Part shown: positions 8,431-22,671 of the stretch, piece by piece
Numbering within the stretch: position 1 is the first letter of the stretch
Layout: every line of letters starts with the position of its first letter
Source: Candidatus Methanovirga procula
GTDB lineage: Archaea > Methanobacteriota > Methanobacteria > Methanobacteriales > Methanobacteriaceae
NCBI GenBank assembly: GCA_031280375.1
Contig: JAITGU010000023.1
Coordinates: forward strand, 1-41,418
Length of the DNA: 41,418 nucleotides
Direction: 5' to 3'
Notes under the pieces: model-generated
What the model was told of the DNA's origin: nothing
The model's database searches: none
What the model saw: the letters and a program-made list of their open reading frames with translations, nothing else
Program-made: the position numbers and the translations under genes

Positions 8431-11400
8431 ATGATTAGTATGGATTACTTTGATAGATTAGAAAAAGAAACTCAGGAATTATATGCAATAGCTAATCATG
8501 CAAGATCAAAAGGTTTTGATGTTGAAGTAGAAACTGAAATACCTTTAGCAAAGGATTTAGCTGAAAGAGTTGAAGGGCTTGTTGGTCCAAAAGGAATAGC
8601 TAAAAGAATTAAAGAATTGGAGAAAGAAAAAAATTCAAGAGAAGAAGTTGCTTTTGTAATAGCTTCTGAAATAGCTTTAAAAGAGCCTGATAAAGAACAA
8701 ACTAAAGAACAGTTAGCTGATCAGGGACTTAGAACAGCTTTAGCTATTTTAACAGAGGGTGTTGTTGCAGCTCCTCTTGAAGGAATATCTCAAGTGAAAA
8801 TAAAGCAAAACTTTGATGGAAGTCAATATTTAGCTGTTTATTTTGCAGGTCCTATTAGAAGTGCAGGAGGTACGGCTGCAGCTTTGGCTGTTTTACTTGG
8901 TCATCAAATTATGAAGACAACAGGTCTTAGTAAATATCAGCCGATTGATTTAGAAGTTGAGAGATATGTTGAAGAAGCTGAACTTTATGAATCTGAAGTC
9001 ACAAATCTCCAATATTCTCCTAAACCAGAAGAATTAAGGTTAACTACTAAAAATATTCCAGTTGAAGTGACAGGAGAGCAAACTGATAAAATTGAGGTTT
9101 CACATAGAGATTTAGAACGGGTTGAAACAAACAATATTCGTGGTGGAGCATTACTTGCGATTATAGAAGGAGTAATTCAGAAATCTGCTAAAGTTATTAA
9201 ATATGCTAAAGAACTTGGATTGGATGGATGGGAATGGTTAGAGGTGTTTAATAAAAAGTCTGCTGAGAAAAAAGATGATAGTGAAGATGAAAAACCTAAA
9301 GCCAAATATATCGAAGATATAATCGGTGGTCGGCCAGTTTTAGGTTATCCTAATGAGAAAGGTGGTTTTAGACTTCGTTATGGTAGGTCAAGAAACACGG
9401 GTTTAGCAGCTATGGGTGTAAATCCTGTAACAATGGAATTATTAGAGTTTTTAGCTGTTGGAACTCAAATGAAAATTGAAAGACCTGGAAAAGGAAATTG
9501 TGTTGTTCCAGTAGATTCAATTGAAGGACCTATTGTAAAATTAAGAAATGGTGATGTGTTAAAGTTAAAAACGATTAAGGAAGCTGTTAAATATAGAAAA
9601 GATGTTAAAGAAATCCTGTTCTTGGGTGATATCTTAATTGCCTATGGTGAATTCTTAAGAAACAATCAGAATTTATTGCCTTCAGCTTGGTGTGAAGAAT
9701 GGTGGGTGGAAATCTTAATTCATTGTGAAGAATATAAAAATAATGGTTTGACTGTTGATTTAATCAATGGTGAAAATAATAAAACTATTTTAACTGTTAA
9801 TTTAAACAACAATAAAACCTTAGACTTGGAAGATTATAAAGACTTAGAAATATTTAATAATAGCTATATTTCTGCTAAAACCTCATTTGAAATATCTAAA
9901 AAGTATGATGTTCCATTGAATCCAGAGTACACATACTCCTACAATGATATCACCATCACTGATCTGAATTCTTTAATAACCTGGATACATAAATATGATT
10001 ACATTGAAGGAACAGATCTTAGTTTAGATTTATCTCCTGAAAAAAGAATATTAGAAATTATTGGTGTAAGTCATAAACTAAGGGATGGGAAAGTTATTAT
10101 AAATAATGATGATGCATACACCCTTTTCCACACTTTAAAGGAAAATGTAGATGAAAATTCTGATAAAACCACACTTGAGAAAATAAATGAAATATCAGAA
10201 GTTAAAATAATGAATAAATCACCCACATATGTTGGTTGTCGTGTTGGAAGGCCTGAAAAATCAAAAGAAAGGCTTATGAAACCAGCTCCACATTCACTAT
10301 TTCCTGTTGGAATCTACGGAGGAACAAGAAGACTATTAGCTGAAGCATCTAAAAATAAACATTATAGTGTAGAAGCATCTGAGAGAATTTGTGATAACTG
10401 TAACTCTAAATCATATAATTCAATTTGTTCAAAATGTGGTTCTTCAACGACAATCAGCAAACCTTCAAAAAGAAGAATATCTCTTGGAAACTTACTTAGA
10501 AAGGCAAGTGAAAATATTCGTGTTCGCCAAGTCAGTGAAGTTAAAGGTGTCAAAGGAATGATTTCAGAATCAAAACTACCTGAACCAATTGAAAAAGGAA
10601 TACTCCGTGCAAAAAATGAAGTATTCATCTTTAAGGATGCTACCATTAGACACGACTCAACAGATCTTCCATTAACACACTTCATACCAAAAGAAATTGG
10701 GGTGGCAGTTGAAAAATTAAGAGAATTGGATTATGATAAAGATATTCATGGAAGTCCAATTGAAAATGAAAATCAAATCATTGAATTAAAAGTTCAAGAT
10801 ATTGTAGTGTCTAAAAATTGTGGAAAATACTTAGTTAAAGTTGCTAACTTTATTGACGATCTTTTAGAGAGATTCTATAAAATAGATAGATTTTACAATC
10901 TTACAAATAAAGAAGATTTAATCGGTCATTTAGTTGTAGGTCTTGCACCACACACATCAGCAGGAGTTTTAAGCAGAGTTGTAGGGTTTACATCTGCACA
11001 CTGCTGTTATGCTCATCCTTACTTTCATTCAGCAAAAAGAAGAAACTGTGATAGTGATGAAGACTCTGTGATGCTACTTTTAGATGCTTTAATAAACTTC
11101 TCCAAAACATACTTACCAAGTACAAGAGGAGGAAGTATGGATGCTCCGCTTGTTCTCTCATCAAGAATAGATCCTGAAGAAATAGATGATGAATCTCATA
11201 AAATAGATATTATTGAAAAATTCCCATTAGAATTCTTTAATAAAACATACGAAGACCTTAAACCAACAGAAGTATTGGATTTAATTGATAATGTTGGAAA
11301 ACATTTAGGAACACCTCACCAATACGAGAATTTAATGTTTTCACATCATACCTCACAAATCGATGCTGGACCTAATATCTGCATGTATAAAACCTTAAAT

Positions 11401-11796
11401 TCAATGAAAGAGAAAGTTGATTCTCAAATTGCCTTAGCTGAGACAATACGTGCTGTTGATCAACAAGGGGTAGTTGAAGGTGTTTTATCATCTCATTTCC
11501 TACCAGATATTATGGGTAACTCCAGAACATTTTCTAAACAAAAAGTAAGATGTACAAAATGCAATGCTAAATATAGACGAATACCTCTTACAGGTAAATG
11601 TAAATGTGGAAACAATCTTATGTTAACTGTTTCAAAGGGTTCAGTAACCAAATACTTGGAAATTTCAAAAGATTTAGTGAGTAGATATCCAATTAATCCA
11701 TACATTGTTCAAAGGCTTGAAATCCAAGAATTAAGTGTGAATTCCTTATTTGAAAGTGATAAATCTAAACAAAGTTCATTGGATGCATTTTTTTAA
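8431..11796 (+). CDS. polC: Archaeal DNA polymerase D large subunit (DP2)
   Basis: 1121 aa with VYFAGPIRSAGGTAAALAVLLGH, QQGVVEGVLSSHFLPDIMGNSRTFSKQKVRC and Cys-rich zinc motifs; no intein interruption seen. Confidence 0.97.
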   Translation: MISMDYFDRLEKETQELYAIANHARSKGFDVEVETEIPLAKDLAERVEGLVGPKGIAKRIKELEKEKNSREEVAFVIASEIALKEPDKEQTKEQLADQGLRTALAILTEGVVAAPLEGISQVKIKQNFDGSQYLAVYFAGPIRSAGGTAAALAVLLGHQIMKTTGLSKYQPIDLEVERYVEEAELYESEVTNLQYSPKPEELRLTTKNIPVEVTGEQTDKIEVSHRDLERVETNNIRGGALLAIIEGVIQKSAKVIKYAKELGLDGWEWLEVFNKKSAEKKDDSEDEKPKAKYIEDIIGGRPVLGYPNEKGGFRLRYGRSRNTGLAAMGVNPVTMELLEFLAVGTQMKIERPGKGNCVVPVDSIEGPIVKLRNGDVLKLKTIKEAVKYRKDVKEILFLGDILIAYGEFLRNNQNLLPSAWCEEWWVEILIHCEEYKNNGLTVDLINGENNKTILTVNLNNNKTLDLEDYKDLEIFNNSYISAKTSFEISKKYDVPLNPEYTYSYNDITITDLNSLITWIHKYDYIEGTDLSLDLSPEKRILEIIGVSHKLRDGKVIINNDDAYTLFHTLKENVDENSDKTTLEKINEISEVKIMNKSPTYVGCRVGRPEKSKERLMKPAPHSLFPVGIYGGTRRLLAEASKNKHYSVEASERICDNCNSKSYNSICSKCGSSTTISKPSKRRISLGNLLRKASENIRVRQVSEVKGVKGMISESKLPEPIEKGILRAKNEVFIFKDATIRHDSTDLPLTHFIPKEIGVAVEKLRELDYDKDIHGSPIENENQIIELKVQDIVVSKNCGKYLVKVANFIDDLLERFYKIDRFYNLTNKEDLIGHLVVGLAPHTSAGVLSRVVGFTSAHCCYAHPYFHSAKRRNCDSDEDSVMLLLDALINFSKTYLPSTRGGSMDAPLVLSSRIDPEEIDDESHKIDIIEKFPLEFFNKTYEDLKPTEVLDLIDNVGKHLGTPHQYENLMFSHHTSQIDAGPNICMYKTLNSMKEKVDSQIALAETIRAVDQQGVVEGVLSSHFLPDIMGNSRTFSKQKVRCTKCNAKYRRIPLTGKCKCGNNLMLTVSKGSVTKYLEISKDLVSRYPINPYIVQRLEIQELSVNSLFESDKSKQSSLDAFF

Positions 11797-11959
11797 TAGT
11801 GGGCTTGTATAAAGTATGTAGTTATATTAAATTTTGTAATTATATTTTTATTTAATTGATTAGCTTATTGTAGTTAATATTTTTAAAAAATAAAAATAAG
11901 AACTTATGATTAATTGATTATGATTGATTGAAAAATTGAATTTTCAAAATAAATTCATG

Positions 11960-12102
11960 GAGGCTGTCAAAAAGTGTGGAGGTTTTCATGAAAATCCATT
12001 TTTATATAAACGAAAATCAAAGATTTTCTAAATTCAAAATAAAAAATTTTGAATTAAAGAAATCATGAAAATTGAAAAACCTCCACAAAAGTTTACAACC
12101 TC
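11960..12102. mobile_element. Complete miniature inverted-repeat transposable element (family 1, copy C)
   Basis: Terminal inverted repeats GAGGCTGTCAAAAAGTGTGGAGGTTTTC and GAGGTTGTAAACTTTTGTGGAGGTTTTTC (reverse complement of right end); flanked by identical 8-bp AATTCATG at 11952-11959 and 12103-12110; internal hairpins, no ORF. Confidence 0.75.
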
Positions 12103-12170
12103 AATTCATGGTAAAGTATTTAAATGAAGAAATATAAAATATAAGAATGTTGTAAAAAATGATTATATAT

Positions 12171-12244
<74 letters not shown>

Positions 12245-12590
12245 TCATAAAGATTTATAATATCACATTTAGATCGTGTTGTAGATTAATATTATATAAT
12301 ATCTATTTTAAAATGTAAATGGTTGTTGTATTATTTACTATTTATAACTGGTTATTATATGATGTATTATTAAGAGTATGTTGTTCAGAATAGGATATAT
12401 GAAGGACATAATTTATTTTTTTGAGATATTTAACTCTTTTTGAGATGTATTATTAATAAAGTAGATGTTTTATTAATGGTATTTCGTAATAACATATATT
12501 TTTATAGATAATATTTTTATTAATAGTTTGCAAGGTTATTATTGGAATTTATTGATTATTAAGGTCTTGAACCGTAGCGATATTGTATGT

Positions 12591-12664
<74 letters not shown>

Positions 12665-12708
12665 TTGTAAATTGTAGTACATTAAATTCAGTAATTAAAT
12701 TGTTTAAA

Positions 12709-12736
12709 AGCAATAATTAAATAGCAATAATTAAAT
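12709..12736. repeat. Perfect 14-bp tandem duplication
   Basis: AGCAATAATTAAAT twice in succession. Confidence 0.8.
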
Positions 12737-12943
12737 AATATTCATATAATCGATTTATAATAATCGTTTATATATAATAATTAAATTTATATACTATGGT
12801 ATAATATAAATGTTTTAATAAAATATTAGTTACGATAATTAATATTGTAAACAGTGTATTTATTACTAATTAATTTAATATTATATTCTATACTAATAAT
12901 AATTAAAGTAAGTTTTTTATCATATCAAATGAAAAATGTTTCG

Positions 12944-13020
<77 letters not shown>

Positions 13021-13023
13021 TTC

Positions 13024-13097
<74 letters not shown>

Positions 13098-13179
13098 TTT
13101 TATACTTATTTATTCAAGTATTCTAATAATTAATTAAAAAAAGAGTTTAAGAGGCAATTAATATTTTGAATAAATGTTA

Positions 13180-13330
13180 AATATATGAGAATTTCTATAA
13201 ACTCAATATCTTAAAATTTTAGATTTTTAAAATTCCTAATTTGGGCTTTAAATCCAAAACAAAGAACTTTTAGCAAATATTAATTTTATCGATATTAGCA
13301 AAGTTAGGTTAATAGAAGTTCTCATATATT
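13180..13330. mobile_element. Inverted-repeat element (family 3, copy F), MITE-like
   Basis: AATATATGAGAATTTCTAT (13180-13198) and ATAGAAGTTCTCATATATT (13312-13330), 18 of 19 complementary; no ORF. Confidence 0.55.
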
Positions 13331-13491
13331 AAAAATTTTGAATATTTTCATAGTTTTGAGTTAAGATATTATTTGTTATTAAAGTTAAGATATTATTGAT
13401 GTAAATATGCTCTTGTATATGAAAGTATTAGTATATTAAAATATTTGTAGTATTATATCAAAGTTTGTAGTAATCTCAAAAAATTTTATAT

Positions 13492-13629
13492 ATTATAGTC
13501 ATATGGTTATGTTTGTAAATTATTAATTTAATTATATCTTATAAAATATCTTTAAATTAAATTTAAATAATATATATTAATTATTAAAAGTTTTATAATT
13601 ATTATAAAATTTTCAAAAATGACTATAAT
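13492..13629. mobile_element. Miniature inverted-repeat element (family 2, copy P)
   Basis: Perfect 11-bp terminal inverted repeats ATTATAGTCAT (13492-13502) and ATGACTATAAT (13619-13629); interior repeated in inverse orientation near 33470-33557. Confidence 0.6.
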
Positions 13630-13831
13630 CAATATTACGAAATAGAAAACTTTATAAATAATCTTTGTACATATTATATATTGAAGAAGTTCTTAATTTT
13701 TTTGTTCTGATTTATAGGATTATTATACTTTAAAATTGATTGTTATTATTTTAAAATATGTTAATTGTAATTTTGAGTTGTTAACTAATTTCTTTGCAAA
13801 TTTAAAAAATGGAATTAAAAATGTATTCAAT

Positions 13832-13903
13832 GCCCTGGTGGTGTAGGGGCTATCATGTGGGCCTGTCGAGCCCGCGACTCGGGTTCAAATCCCGGCCAGG
13901 GCG
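13832..13903 (+). tRNA. tRNA-Asp(GTC)
   Basis: GCCCTGG/CCAGGGC acceptor stem, CTGTCGA anticodon loop. Confidence 0.95.
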
Positions 13904-14190
13904 TTTATGATAATTTAATTATTATTTTATTCTTTATTTTGAATGAATTTAGATTCTTTTCACTGGAGATTTTGAATCTTCATAAGTTTTGTAAGTTTCA
14001 CGAATAAACTTGTAACTTTTATTTAAATTAGTTAAGTATAAATACTATGACTACCAAAAATTAATTACTGCTACTGTTTCATTATATTTTGTAGAGAATA
14101 TTTGTAAGACATTTGTTTTCTATGGTAGTTATTAACTAATCAATGATTATCATTAAATAATATGCTGAAATTATAGTAAGATATTCATTT

Positions 14191-14276
<86 letters not shown>

Positions 14277-14305
14277 AATTTAGATTTCTTGGTGGAGGAT
14301 ATATT

Positions 14306-14539
14306 TTGAAGAAAGATATCTTGATGCATGAACTTGTTCCAGAACATAAAATATTATCTGAATCTGATAAAAAGAAGGTTTTTAAAGATTTAGAGTGTAA
14401 TCAGAACCAATTACCTAAGATTAAAATAACTGATCCTGTTGTCGAAGCTATTGATGCTAGAAAAGGCGATGTTTTAGAAATTTCACGAAAGAGTGAGACT
14501 GCTGGCACTTTTATTACTTATAGGCTTGTAGAACCATAG
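14306..14539 (+). CDS. rpoH: DNA-directed RNA polymerase subunit H (Rpb5-like)
   Basis: LVPEHKILSESDKKKV...PKIKITDPVVEAIDARKGDVLEISRKSETAGTFITYRLV. Confidence 0.95.
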   Translation: MKKDILMHELVPEHKILSESDKKKVFKDLECNQNQLPKIKITDPVVEAIDARKGDVLEISRKSETAGTFITYRLVEP

Positions 14540-14821
14540 TTTTATGAATTAAATGTAGATTATTAATATTTTGAATCATCATTTATTATATATCACTAAA
14601 ATTAACATATTTCAATAGAAATTACTTATAATTATTAAATAAATACCTAACTTTAAAGAAATGCATAAATTTTTTAACAAAACTGATTTTATGTGTTTTG
14701 ATTATTTGTATATTAAACTCTTGACTTAATAGCTTTTGATAATTATTTATTTTCTATTAAATATAAGTTTTTCGTTATTAATTCTTATTATACAGCAACA
14801 TTATAATATTGGAGGATCCCC

Positions 14822-16381
14822 ATGAAAAATACATGGAGTTTAGTAGATACATTTTTTGATAAATATAACTTGGTAGATCATCATATAAAATCTTATAATG
14901 ATTTTATAAACAACAGAATACAAAGTATTATAAATATTACAGAACCTATTTCTTTAGAAAAAGGTGATTATACTGTTCGAACTGGAGAAGTTAAGATTGA
15001 AAGACCTTTTAATAAAGAGGCTGATGGTTCAGATACTTCAATTTGCCCTAAAGAAGCAAGATTAAGAAATTTAACTTATTCTGTTCATTTAAAGTTAGAA
15101 ATGGCTTTGGACAGTAAGGAAGAAGAGAATGATTTTGAATTAATTTCTATCGGTGAATTACCATTAATGTTGAAATCTGATTATTGTCATTTAAAAGGTT
15201 TGAATGAGGAACAATTATTAAAGGCTGGTGAAGATCCATTGGATCCAGGAGGCTATTTCATTGTTAATGGTTCAGAGCGTGCAGTTGTGACTATGGAAGA
15301 AATCGCCCCAAATAAGGTTATTTTAGAGAGGACGGGGGATGTCAGTGAAAAAATGGCTAAGGCTGTAGTTACTTCTATTAAAAGTGGGTTTAGAGCAAAA
15401 ATAGCTTTGGAGTATAAAAAACCTCGTAAAAGCGGTGTTTTTTTAAGAATTTCTTTTCCTTATGTTCCTGGTGAAATTCCGTTAGTAGTTCTGCTTAGAG
15501 CTTTAGGACTTTGCACTGATCAACAAATCATAACAACGATTTCTGATGAATTTGATTATCAAATGGTGGTTGCAGATGATATTCAAGTTTCTGATATTGG
15601 ATTAAAATTAAGTTCTAAAGCTATGGAAGATCTGACAGAAGATGAAAGGAATGATTATCTTCAAAAAGCTGCTATTAAGTTCATTGGTAATCGTGTTGCT
15701 AAAGGTATGGCTGAAGAATATCGTATTAAGCGTGCTGAGGATATTATTGATAGATATTTACTTCCGCACATTGGTATTGAAAGTGATAAAAGGGAGAAAA
15801 AAGCTATTTATTTGGCTGAGATGGCTGAAATGCTTTTACAGGTTATATTTGAAGAAAGAGAACCGCATGATAAGGATCACTATACTAATAAGAGGTTGCG
15901 TGTTTCTGGTGACTTAATGGAAGATCTTTTTAGAGTCGCATTCACCAATTTAACAAGGGATATATCCTATCAACTTGATAGAAGTGTTTATCGTGGAAAA
16001 GAACTTTCTATAAAACAAGCTACAAGATCCGATGTTTTAACTGATACTATTAAACATGCAATAGCAACTGGTAATTGGGTAGGTGGACGAGCAGGTGTAA
16101 GCCAACTTCTTGATAGAACAAGTTATATGGGTACATTATCACATCTTAGAAGAGTAGTTTCTCCTTTGAGTAGAACTCAACCTCATTTTGAAGCAAGGGA
16201 TTTGCACCCAACTCAATTTGGTAAAGTTTGTCCTAATGAAACTCCAGAAGGACCTAACTGTGGGTTGGTAAAGAATTTAGCTCTTATGTGTAAAATATCT
16301 GAAGGTTCAGATAACAATGAAATAATAAATATTATTAAGGAGATGAATATTGAACAGGGTTCTGAGATAGATTTAATTTAG
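14822..16381 (+). CDS. rpoB2: DNA-directed RNA polymerase subunit B''
   Basis: DPGGYFIVNGSERAVVTMEEIAPN and FGKVCPNETPEGPNCGLVKNLAL. Confidence 0.96.
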   Translation: MKNTWSLVDTFFDKYNLVDHHIKSYNDFINNRIQSIINITEPISLEKGDYTVRTGEVKIERPFNKEADGSDTSICPKEARLRNLTYSVHLKLEMALDSKEEENDFELISIGELPLMLKSDYCHLKGLNEEQLLKAGEDPLDPGGYFIVNGSERAVVTMEEIAPNKVILERTGDVSEKMAKAVVTSIKSGFRAKIALEYKKPRKSGVFLRISFPYVPGEIPLVVLLRALGLCTDQQIITTISDEFDYQMVVADDIQVSDIGLKLSSKAMEDLTEDERNDYLQKAAIKFIGNRVAKGMAEEYRIKRAEDIIDRYLLPHIGIESDKREKKAIYLAEMAEMLLQVIFEEREPHDKDHYTNKRLRVSGDLMEDLFRVAFTNLTRDISYQLDRSVYRGKELSIKQATRSDVLTDTIKHAIATGNWVGGRAGVSQLLDRTSYMGTLSHLRRVVSPLSRTQPHFEARDLHPTQFGKVCPNETPEGPNCGLVKNLALMCKISEGSDNNEIINIIKEMNIEQGSEIDLI

Positions 16382-16593
16382 AAACCTTGTAGCTGTTGTT
16401 TAAAGTTCAAAAATAATGATTTTGAAGATATTAAAAATATTTGAAGATATATGGCTATTGAAGATATTAAATAAATATTGTGGAAAGTATTAATTTTTGA
16501 ATTGTGTTAAGCTTGTTTTCATAATTATTAAAATTATGCTATTGATTTTTTTATTAAACAAATTAAATTAATTTTCTATTTGGAGGAAAATTT

Positions 16594-18405
16594 GTGAATA
16601 GTACTAAAATTTATATGAATGGAGAACTTATAGGTGTATGTGAAAATCCAGAAGAGTTTGTCACAGAGATGAGAGAAAAACGACGCTCAGGCCAAATTTC
16701 TGAAGAAATGAACATTACTTACTATGATAAAACATCAGAAATATATATCTTCAACGATCCTGGAAGAGCAAGACGACCTTTAATAATTGTTAAAAACGGT
16801 ATTCCTTTACTTGAAGATGAGCATATCCAAGAAATAACAGAAGGGAAACTTAAATGGGATGATTTGATAGTAAATGGTATTATTGAATATTTGGATGCTG
16901 AAGAAGAAGAAAACTCTTATATAGCAATGGGAATTAATGATCTTAATGAGGATCATACTCATTTAGAAATTGATCCTTCGACAATGTTAGGGATTTGTGC
17001 TGGAATCATTCCATTTTCTAATCATAATTCTTCACCAAGAAATACTATGGAAGCAGGAATGACAAAACAGGCATTAGGATTGTATGTTTCTAATTATATG
17101 CATCGTACTGATACGCGAGCTCATTTACTACATCAACCACAAACTCCTATGGTTAAAACAAGAATTATCGATGCTACTGATTATGATAAACGCCCATCTG
17201 GTCAAAATTTTGTAGTTGCTGTTATGTCCTTTGAAGGTTACAATATGGAAGATGCTTTAATTCTAAACAAATCATCTTTAGAAAGAGGTCTTGCAAGATC
17301 TTCTTTTTTTAGATCTTATGAAACATTTGAGAGAAAATATCCTGGAGGTCAAGAAGATAAATTTGAAGTACCAGGTAAAGGTGTGAGAGGATACAGATCT
17401 GAAAACGCATATAGACATTTAGATGAAGATGGTATAATTAATTCAGAATCTTATGTTGAATCTGGGGATGTTTTAATAGGGAAAACTTCTCCTCCCAGAT
17501 TTTTAGAAGAAATCGATGAGTTTGGATCTGCTAATGAGAAAAGAAGAGAAACTTCTGTTACAGTTAGAAATGGGGAAAAAGGTATTGTTGATGCTGTACT
17601 TTTAACAGAAACAGTTGAAGGGAGTAAATTAACTAAAATAAGAGTTAGAGACACACGTCAGCCAGAATTTGGGGATAAATTCGCATCAAGACATGGACAA
17701 AAAGGTGTTGTAGGTCTTATATTATCTCAAGAGGATGTTCCATTTACAGAAAATGGCGTTGTTCCAGATTTAATAGTTAATCCTCATGCTATTCCTTCAA
17801 GAATGTCTGTTGGTCAGGTATTGGAAATGGTTGCTGGTAAATCTGGCTGTATAAAGGGAGAAAGGGTTGATGGCACTCCCTTTAATCTGGATATAGAATC
17901 AGAAATTAGAAACTTCCTTACTGATAATGGGTTTGAACCTAATGGTTGTGAATCACTTTACAATGGAATGACTGGAGAGAGAATAGAAGCTGAAATATTT
18001 ATTGGTGTAGCTTATTATCAAAAATTGCATCATATGACAACTGATAAGATGTATGCTCGTTCACGTGGACCTGTTCAAGTTCTTACAAAACAGCCAACTG
18101 AAGGAAGAGCTCGTGAAGGTGGTTTAAGGTTTGGAGAAATGGAAAGAGATTGTTTGATTGCTCATGGTGCTGCTTTAGCTTTAAAAGAAAGACTTTTAGA
18201 TGAATCAGATAAATATGAAGCTATTGTATGTGGAAAATGTGGTATGCTTTCAGTGCATGATAAAATTAGAAATAAGATTTATTGTCCAATATGTGGTGAA
18301 GTGGATTCATTCCCAGTTGAAATTTCTTATGCTTTTAAATTACTATTGGATGAATTGAAGAGTTTATGTGTATTTCCAAAGCTTATTCTTGAAGATAAAG
18401 CTTAA
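16594..18405 (+). CDS. rpoB1: DNA-directed RNA polymerase subunit B'
   Basis: [25 protein letters not shown] and [17 protein letters not shown]. Confidence 0.96.
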   Translation: MNSTKIYMNGELIGVCENPEEFVTEMREKRRSGQISEEMNITYYDKTSEIYIFNDPGRARRPLIIVKNGIPLLEDEHIQEITEGKLKWDDLIVNGIIEYLDAEEEENSYIAMGINDLNEDHTHLEIDPSTMLGICAGIIPFSNHNSSPRNTMEAGMTKQALGLYVSNYMHRTDTRAHLLHQPQTPMVKTRIIDATDYDKRPSGQNFVVAVMSFEGYNMEDALILNKSSLERGLARSSFFRSYETFERKYPGGQEDKFEVPGKGVRGYRSENAYRHLDEDGIINSESYVESGDVLIGKTSPPRFLEEIDEFGSANEKRRETSVTVRNGEKGIVDAVLLTETVEGSKLTKIRVRDTRQPEFGDKFASRHGQKGVVGLILSQEDVPFTENGVVPDLIVNPHAIPSRMSVGQVLEMVAGKSGCIKGERVDGTPFNLDIESEIRNFLTDNGFEPNGCESLYNGMTGERIEAEIFIGVAYYQKLHHMTTDKMYARSRGPVQVLTKQPTEGRAREGGLRFGEMERDCLIAHGAALALKERLLDESDKYEAIVCGKCGMLSVHDKIRNKIYCPICGEVDSFPVEISYAFKLLLDELKSLCVFPKLILEDKA

Positions 18406-18530
18406 ATGTGGTTATCTTAAGATCATATAACATTTATATAAAGATTCCTTGATTATGGAATTTTTAATATGAAAACAAGGATTAAAAATATGAAAAAGTT
18501 AAATATGAATATTATTAAGGAGAGAATAAA

Positions 18531-21134
<2,604 letters not shown>

Positions 21135-21155
21135 TAGCTATTAAGAGGCGATATT

Positions 21156-22340
21156 GTGGGAAATATTGATCAAGAAGTAGTAAATAAGGTTATTAAAATA
21201 GTTAAGAAGAAAAAAATAGATTTTCCAGAAAGTTATGTCAATGATATAGCAGAAGCGTGTATTAGAAGAGAACTAACAGATAAAGAATTAGAGACTCTCA
21301 TTGTTAGGGTTAAAAAAGCATATGAACGTTCAAAGGTTGAATCTGGAGAAGCTATAGGAACAGTCGCTGCTCAATCTGTAGGAGAGCCAGGAACACAGAT
21401 GACAATGAACACTTTTCACTATGCTGGAGTAGTTGAACTGAATGTTACATTAGGATTACCACGATTAATTGAAATAGTGGATGCAAGAAAAACAATATCA
21501 ACACCAACTATGGCAATATACTTTGATGAGGATCATAAGTTTGATGAGGAATTTGCTAAAAAAACAGCGAGTAAAATTGCTAAAATCACAATTAATAATG
21601 TTTTAGATGATGATTTACATATTGATTATGGTCAGATGAATGTTGAAGTAATCATTAGTCAAGAGAAAATTAAAGAAAAACATCTGGATTTTGATGAGAT
21701 TGTATCAAAGTTAGAAGCAAAACTTAAAAAACACACATTCGAGATTGAGGATAATAAGATAACAATCGCACCAAAAGTAGATAAAAGGACTAAAAATGGC
21801 ATACAAATTAGAGATATTCGTCTATTAGTTGATAAGATTAGACATTTTCAAATTAGTGGTGTTAAAGATGTTAATAGAGTCATAATAAGAAAAGATGAAC
21901 AATGGGTTCTTCACACTGAAGGCTCAAACCTTAAAGCCGTTCTTAAAATGGAAGGCATAGATAAGGAAAAAACCACTACCAATCATATTCATGAAATTTA
22001 TACTGTTTTAGGTATTGAGGCAGCTCGTAATGCAATAATAAAAGAAGCTCTTCATACGCTTGATGAACAAGGCCTTAGTGTTGATATTAGACATGTTATG
22101 TTAGTGGCTGATATGATGACTGCTGATGGATCTGTAAAATCTATTGGTAGACATGGTATCAGTGGTACTAAATCCAGTGTTTTAGCTCGTGCAGCTTTTG
22201 AAGAAACTGGTAAACATCTTCTTAATGCAAGTATAAGAGGAGAAGTTGATGAACTAACGGGTATTATTGAAAATATCATCATTGGACAGCCAATACCTCT
22301 TGGTACAGGTTCAGTCGGTATAAAAATGAAAAATAATTAA
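21156..22340 (+). CDS. rpoA2: DNA-directed RNA polymerase subunit A''
   Basis: [29 protein letters not shown] trigger-loop region. Confidence 0.96.
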   Translation: MGNIDQEVVNKVIKIVKKKKIDFPESYVNDIAEACIRRELTDKELETLIVRVKKAYERSKVESGEAIGTVAAQSVGEPGTQMTMNTFHYAGVVELNVTLGLPRLIEIVDARKTISTPTMAIYFDEDHKFDEEFAKKTASKIAKITINNVLDDDLHIDYGQMNVEVIISQEKIKEKHLDFDEIVSKLEAKLKKHTFEIEDNKITIAPKVDKRTKNGIQIRDIRLLVDKIRHFQISGVKDVNRVIIRKDEQWVLHTEGSNLKAVLKMEGIDKEKTTTNHIHEIYTVLGIEAARNAIIKEALHTLDEQGLSVDIRHVMLVADMMTADGSVKSIGRHGISGTKSSVLARAAFEETGKHLLNASIRGEVDELTGIIENIIIGQPIPLGTGSVGIKMKNN

Positions 22341-22361
22341 TAAATGACTATAAGGAGGCAG

Positions 22362-22661
22362 ATGATGGATATAGATAGAGGAATTAGAGTAGCAGTTGAT
22401 ACAGGTGGTGTTATATTAGGTTCTGAAAAATCAATTCAATCTCTAAAGTTAGGGAATGGAAAACTTGTTGTTGTAGCAAAGAATTCTCCTAAAGAAATTA
22501 TTGAAGATGTAAAATATTATTCTAAACTTTCGGAGATTCCTATGCATATTTATGATGGAACAAGTGTGGATTTAGGGTCTGTATGTGGAAAACCTTTTAC
22601 TGTTGCAACTTTAATAATTAACGATCCAGGAGATTCTACCATTTTAGATGCTATGGGGTAG
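22362..22661 (+). CDS. rpl30e: Ribosomal protein L30e
   Basis: GVILGSEKSIQSLKLGNGKLVVVAKNSPKEI...SVDLGSVCGKPFTVATLII; GGAGG before ATG 22362. Confidence 0.93.
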   Translation: MMDIDRGIRVAVDTGGVILGSEKSIQSLKLGNGKLVVVAKNSPKEIIEDVKYYSKLSEIPMHIYDGTSVDLGSVCGKPFTVATLIINDPGDSTILDAMG

Positions 22662-22671
22662 GTAGATTATT

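Noticed and set aside
8431-11796. Possible intein in DP2
   Set aside because: The reading frame runs through conserved motifs without an inserted splicing domain and the length is normal for an uninterrupted DP2
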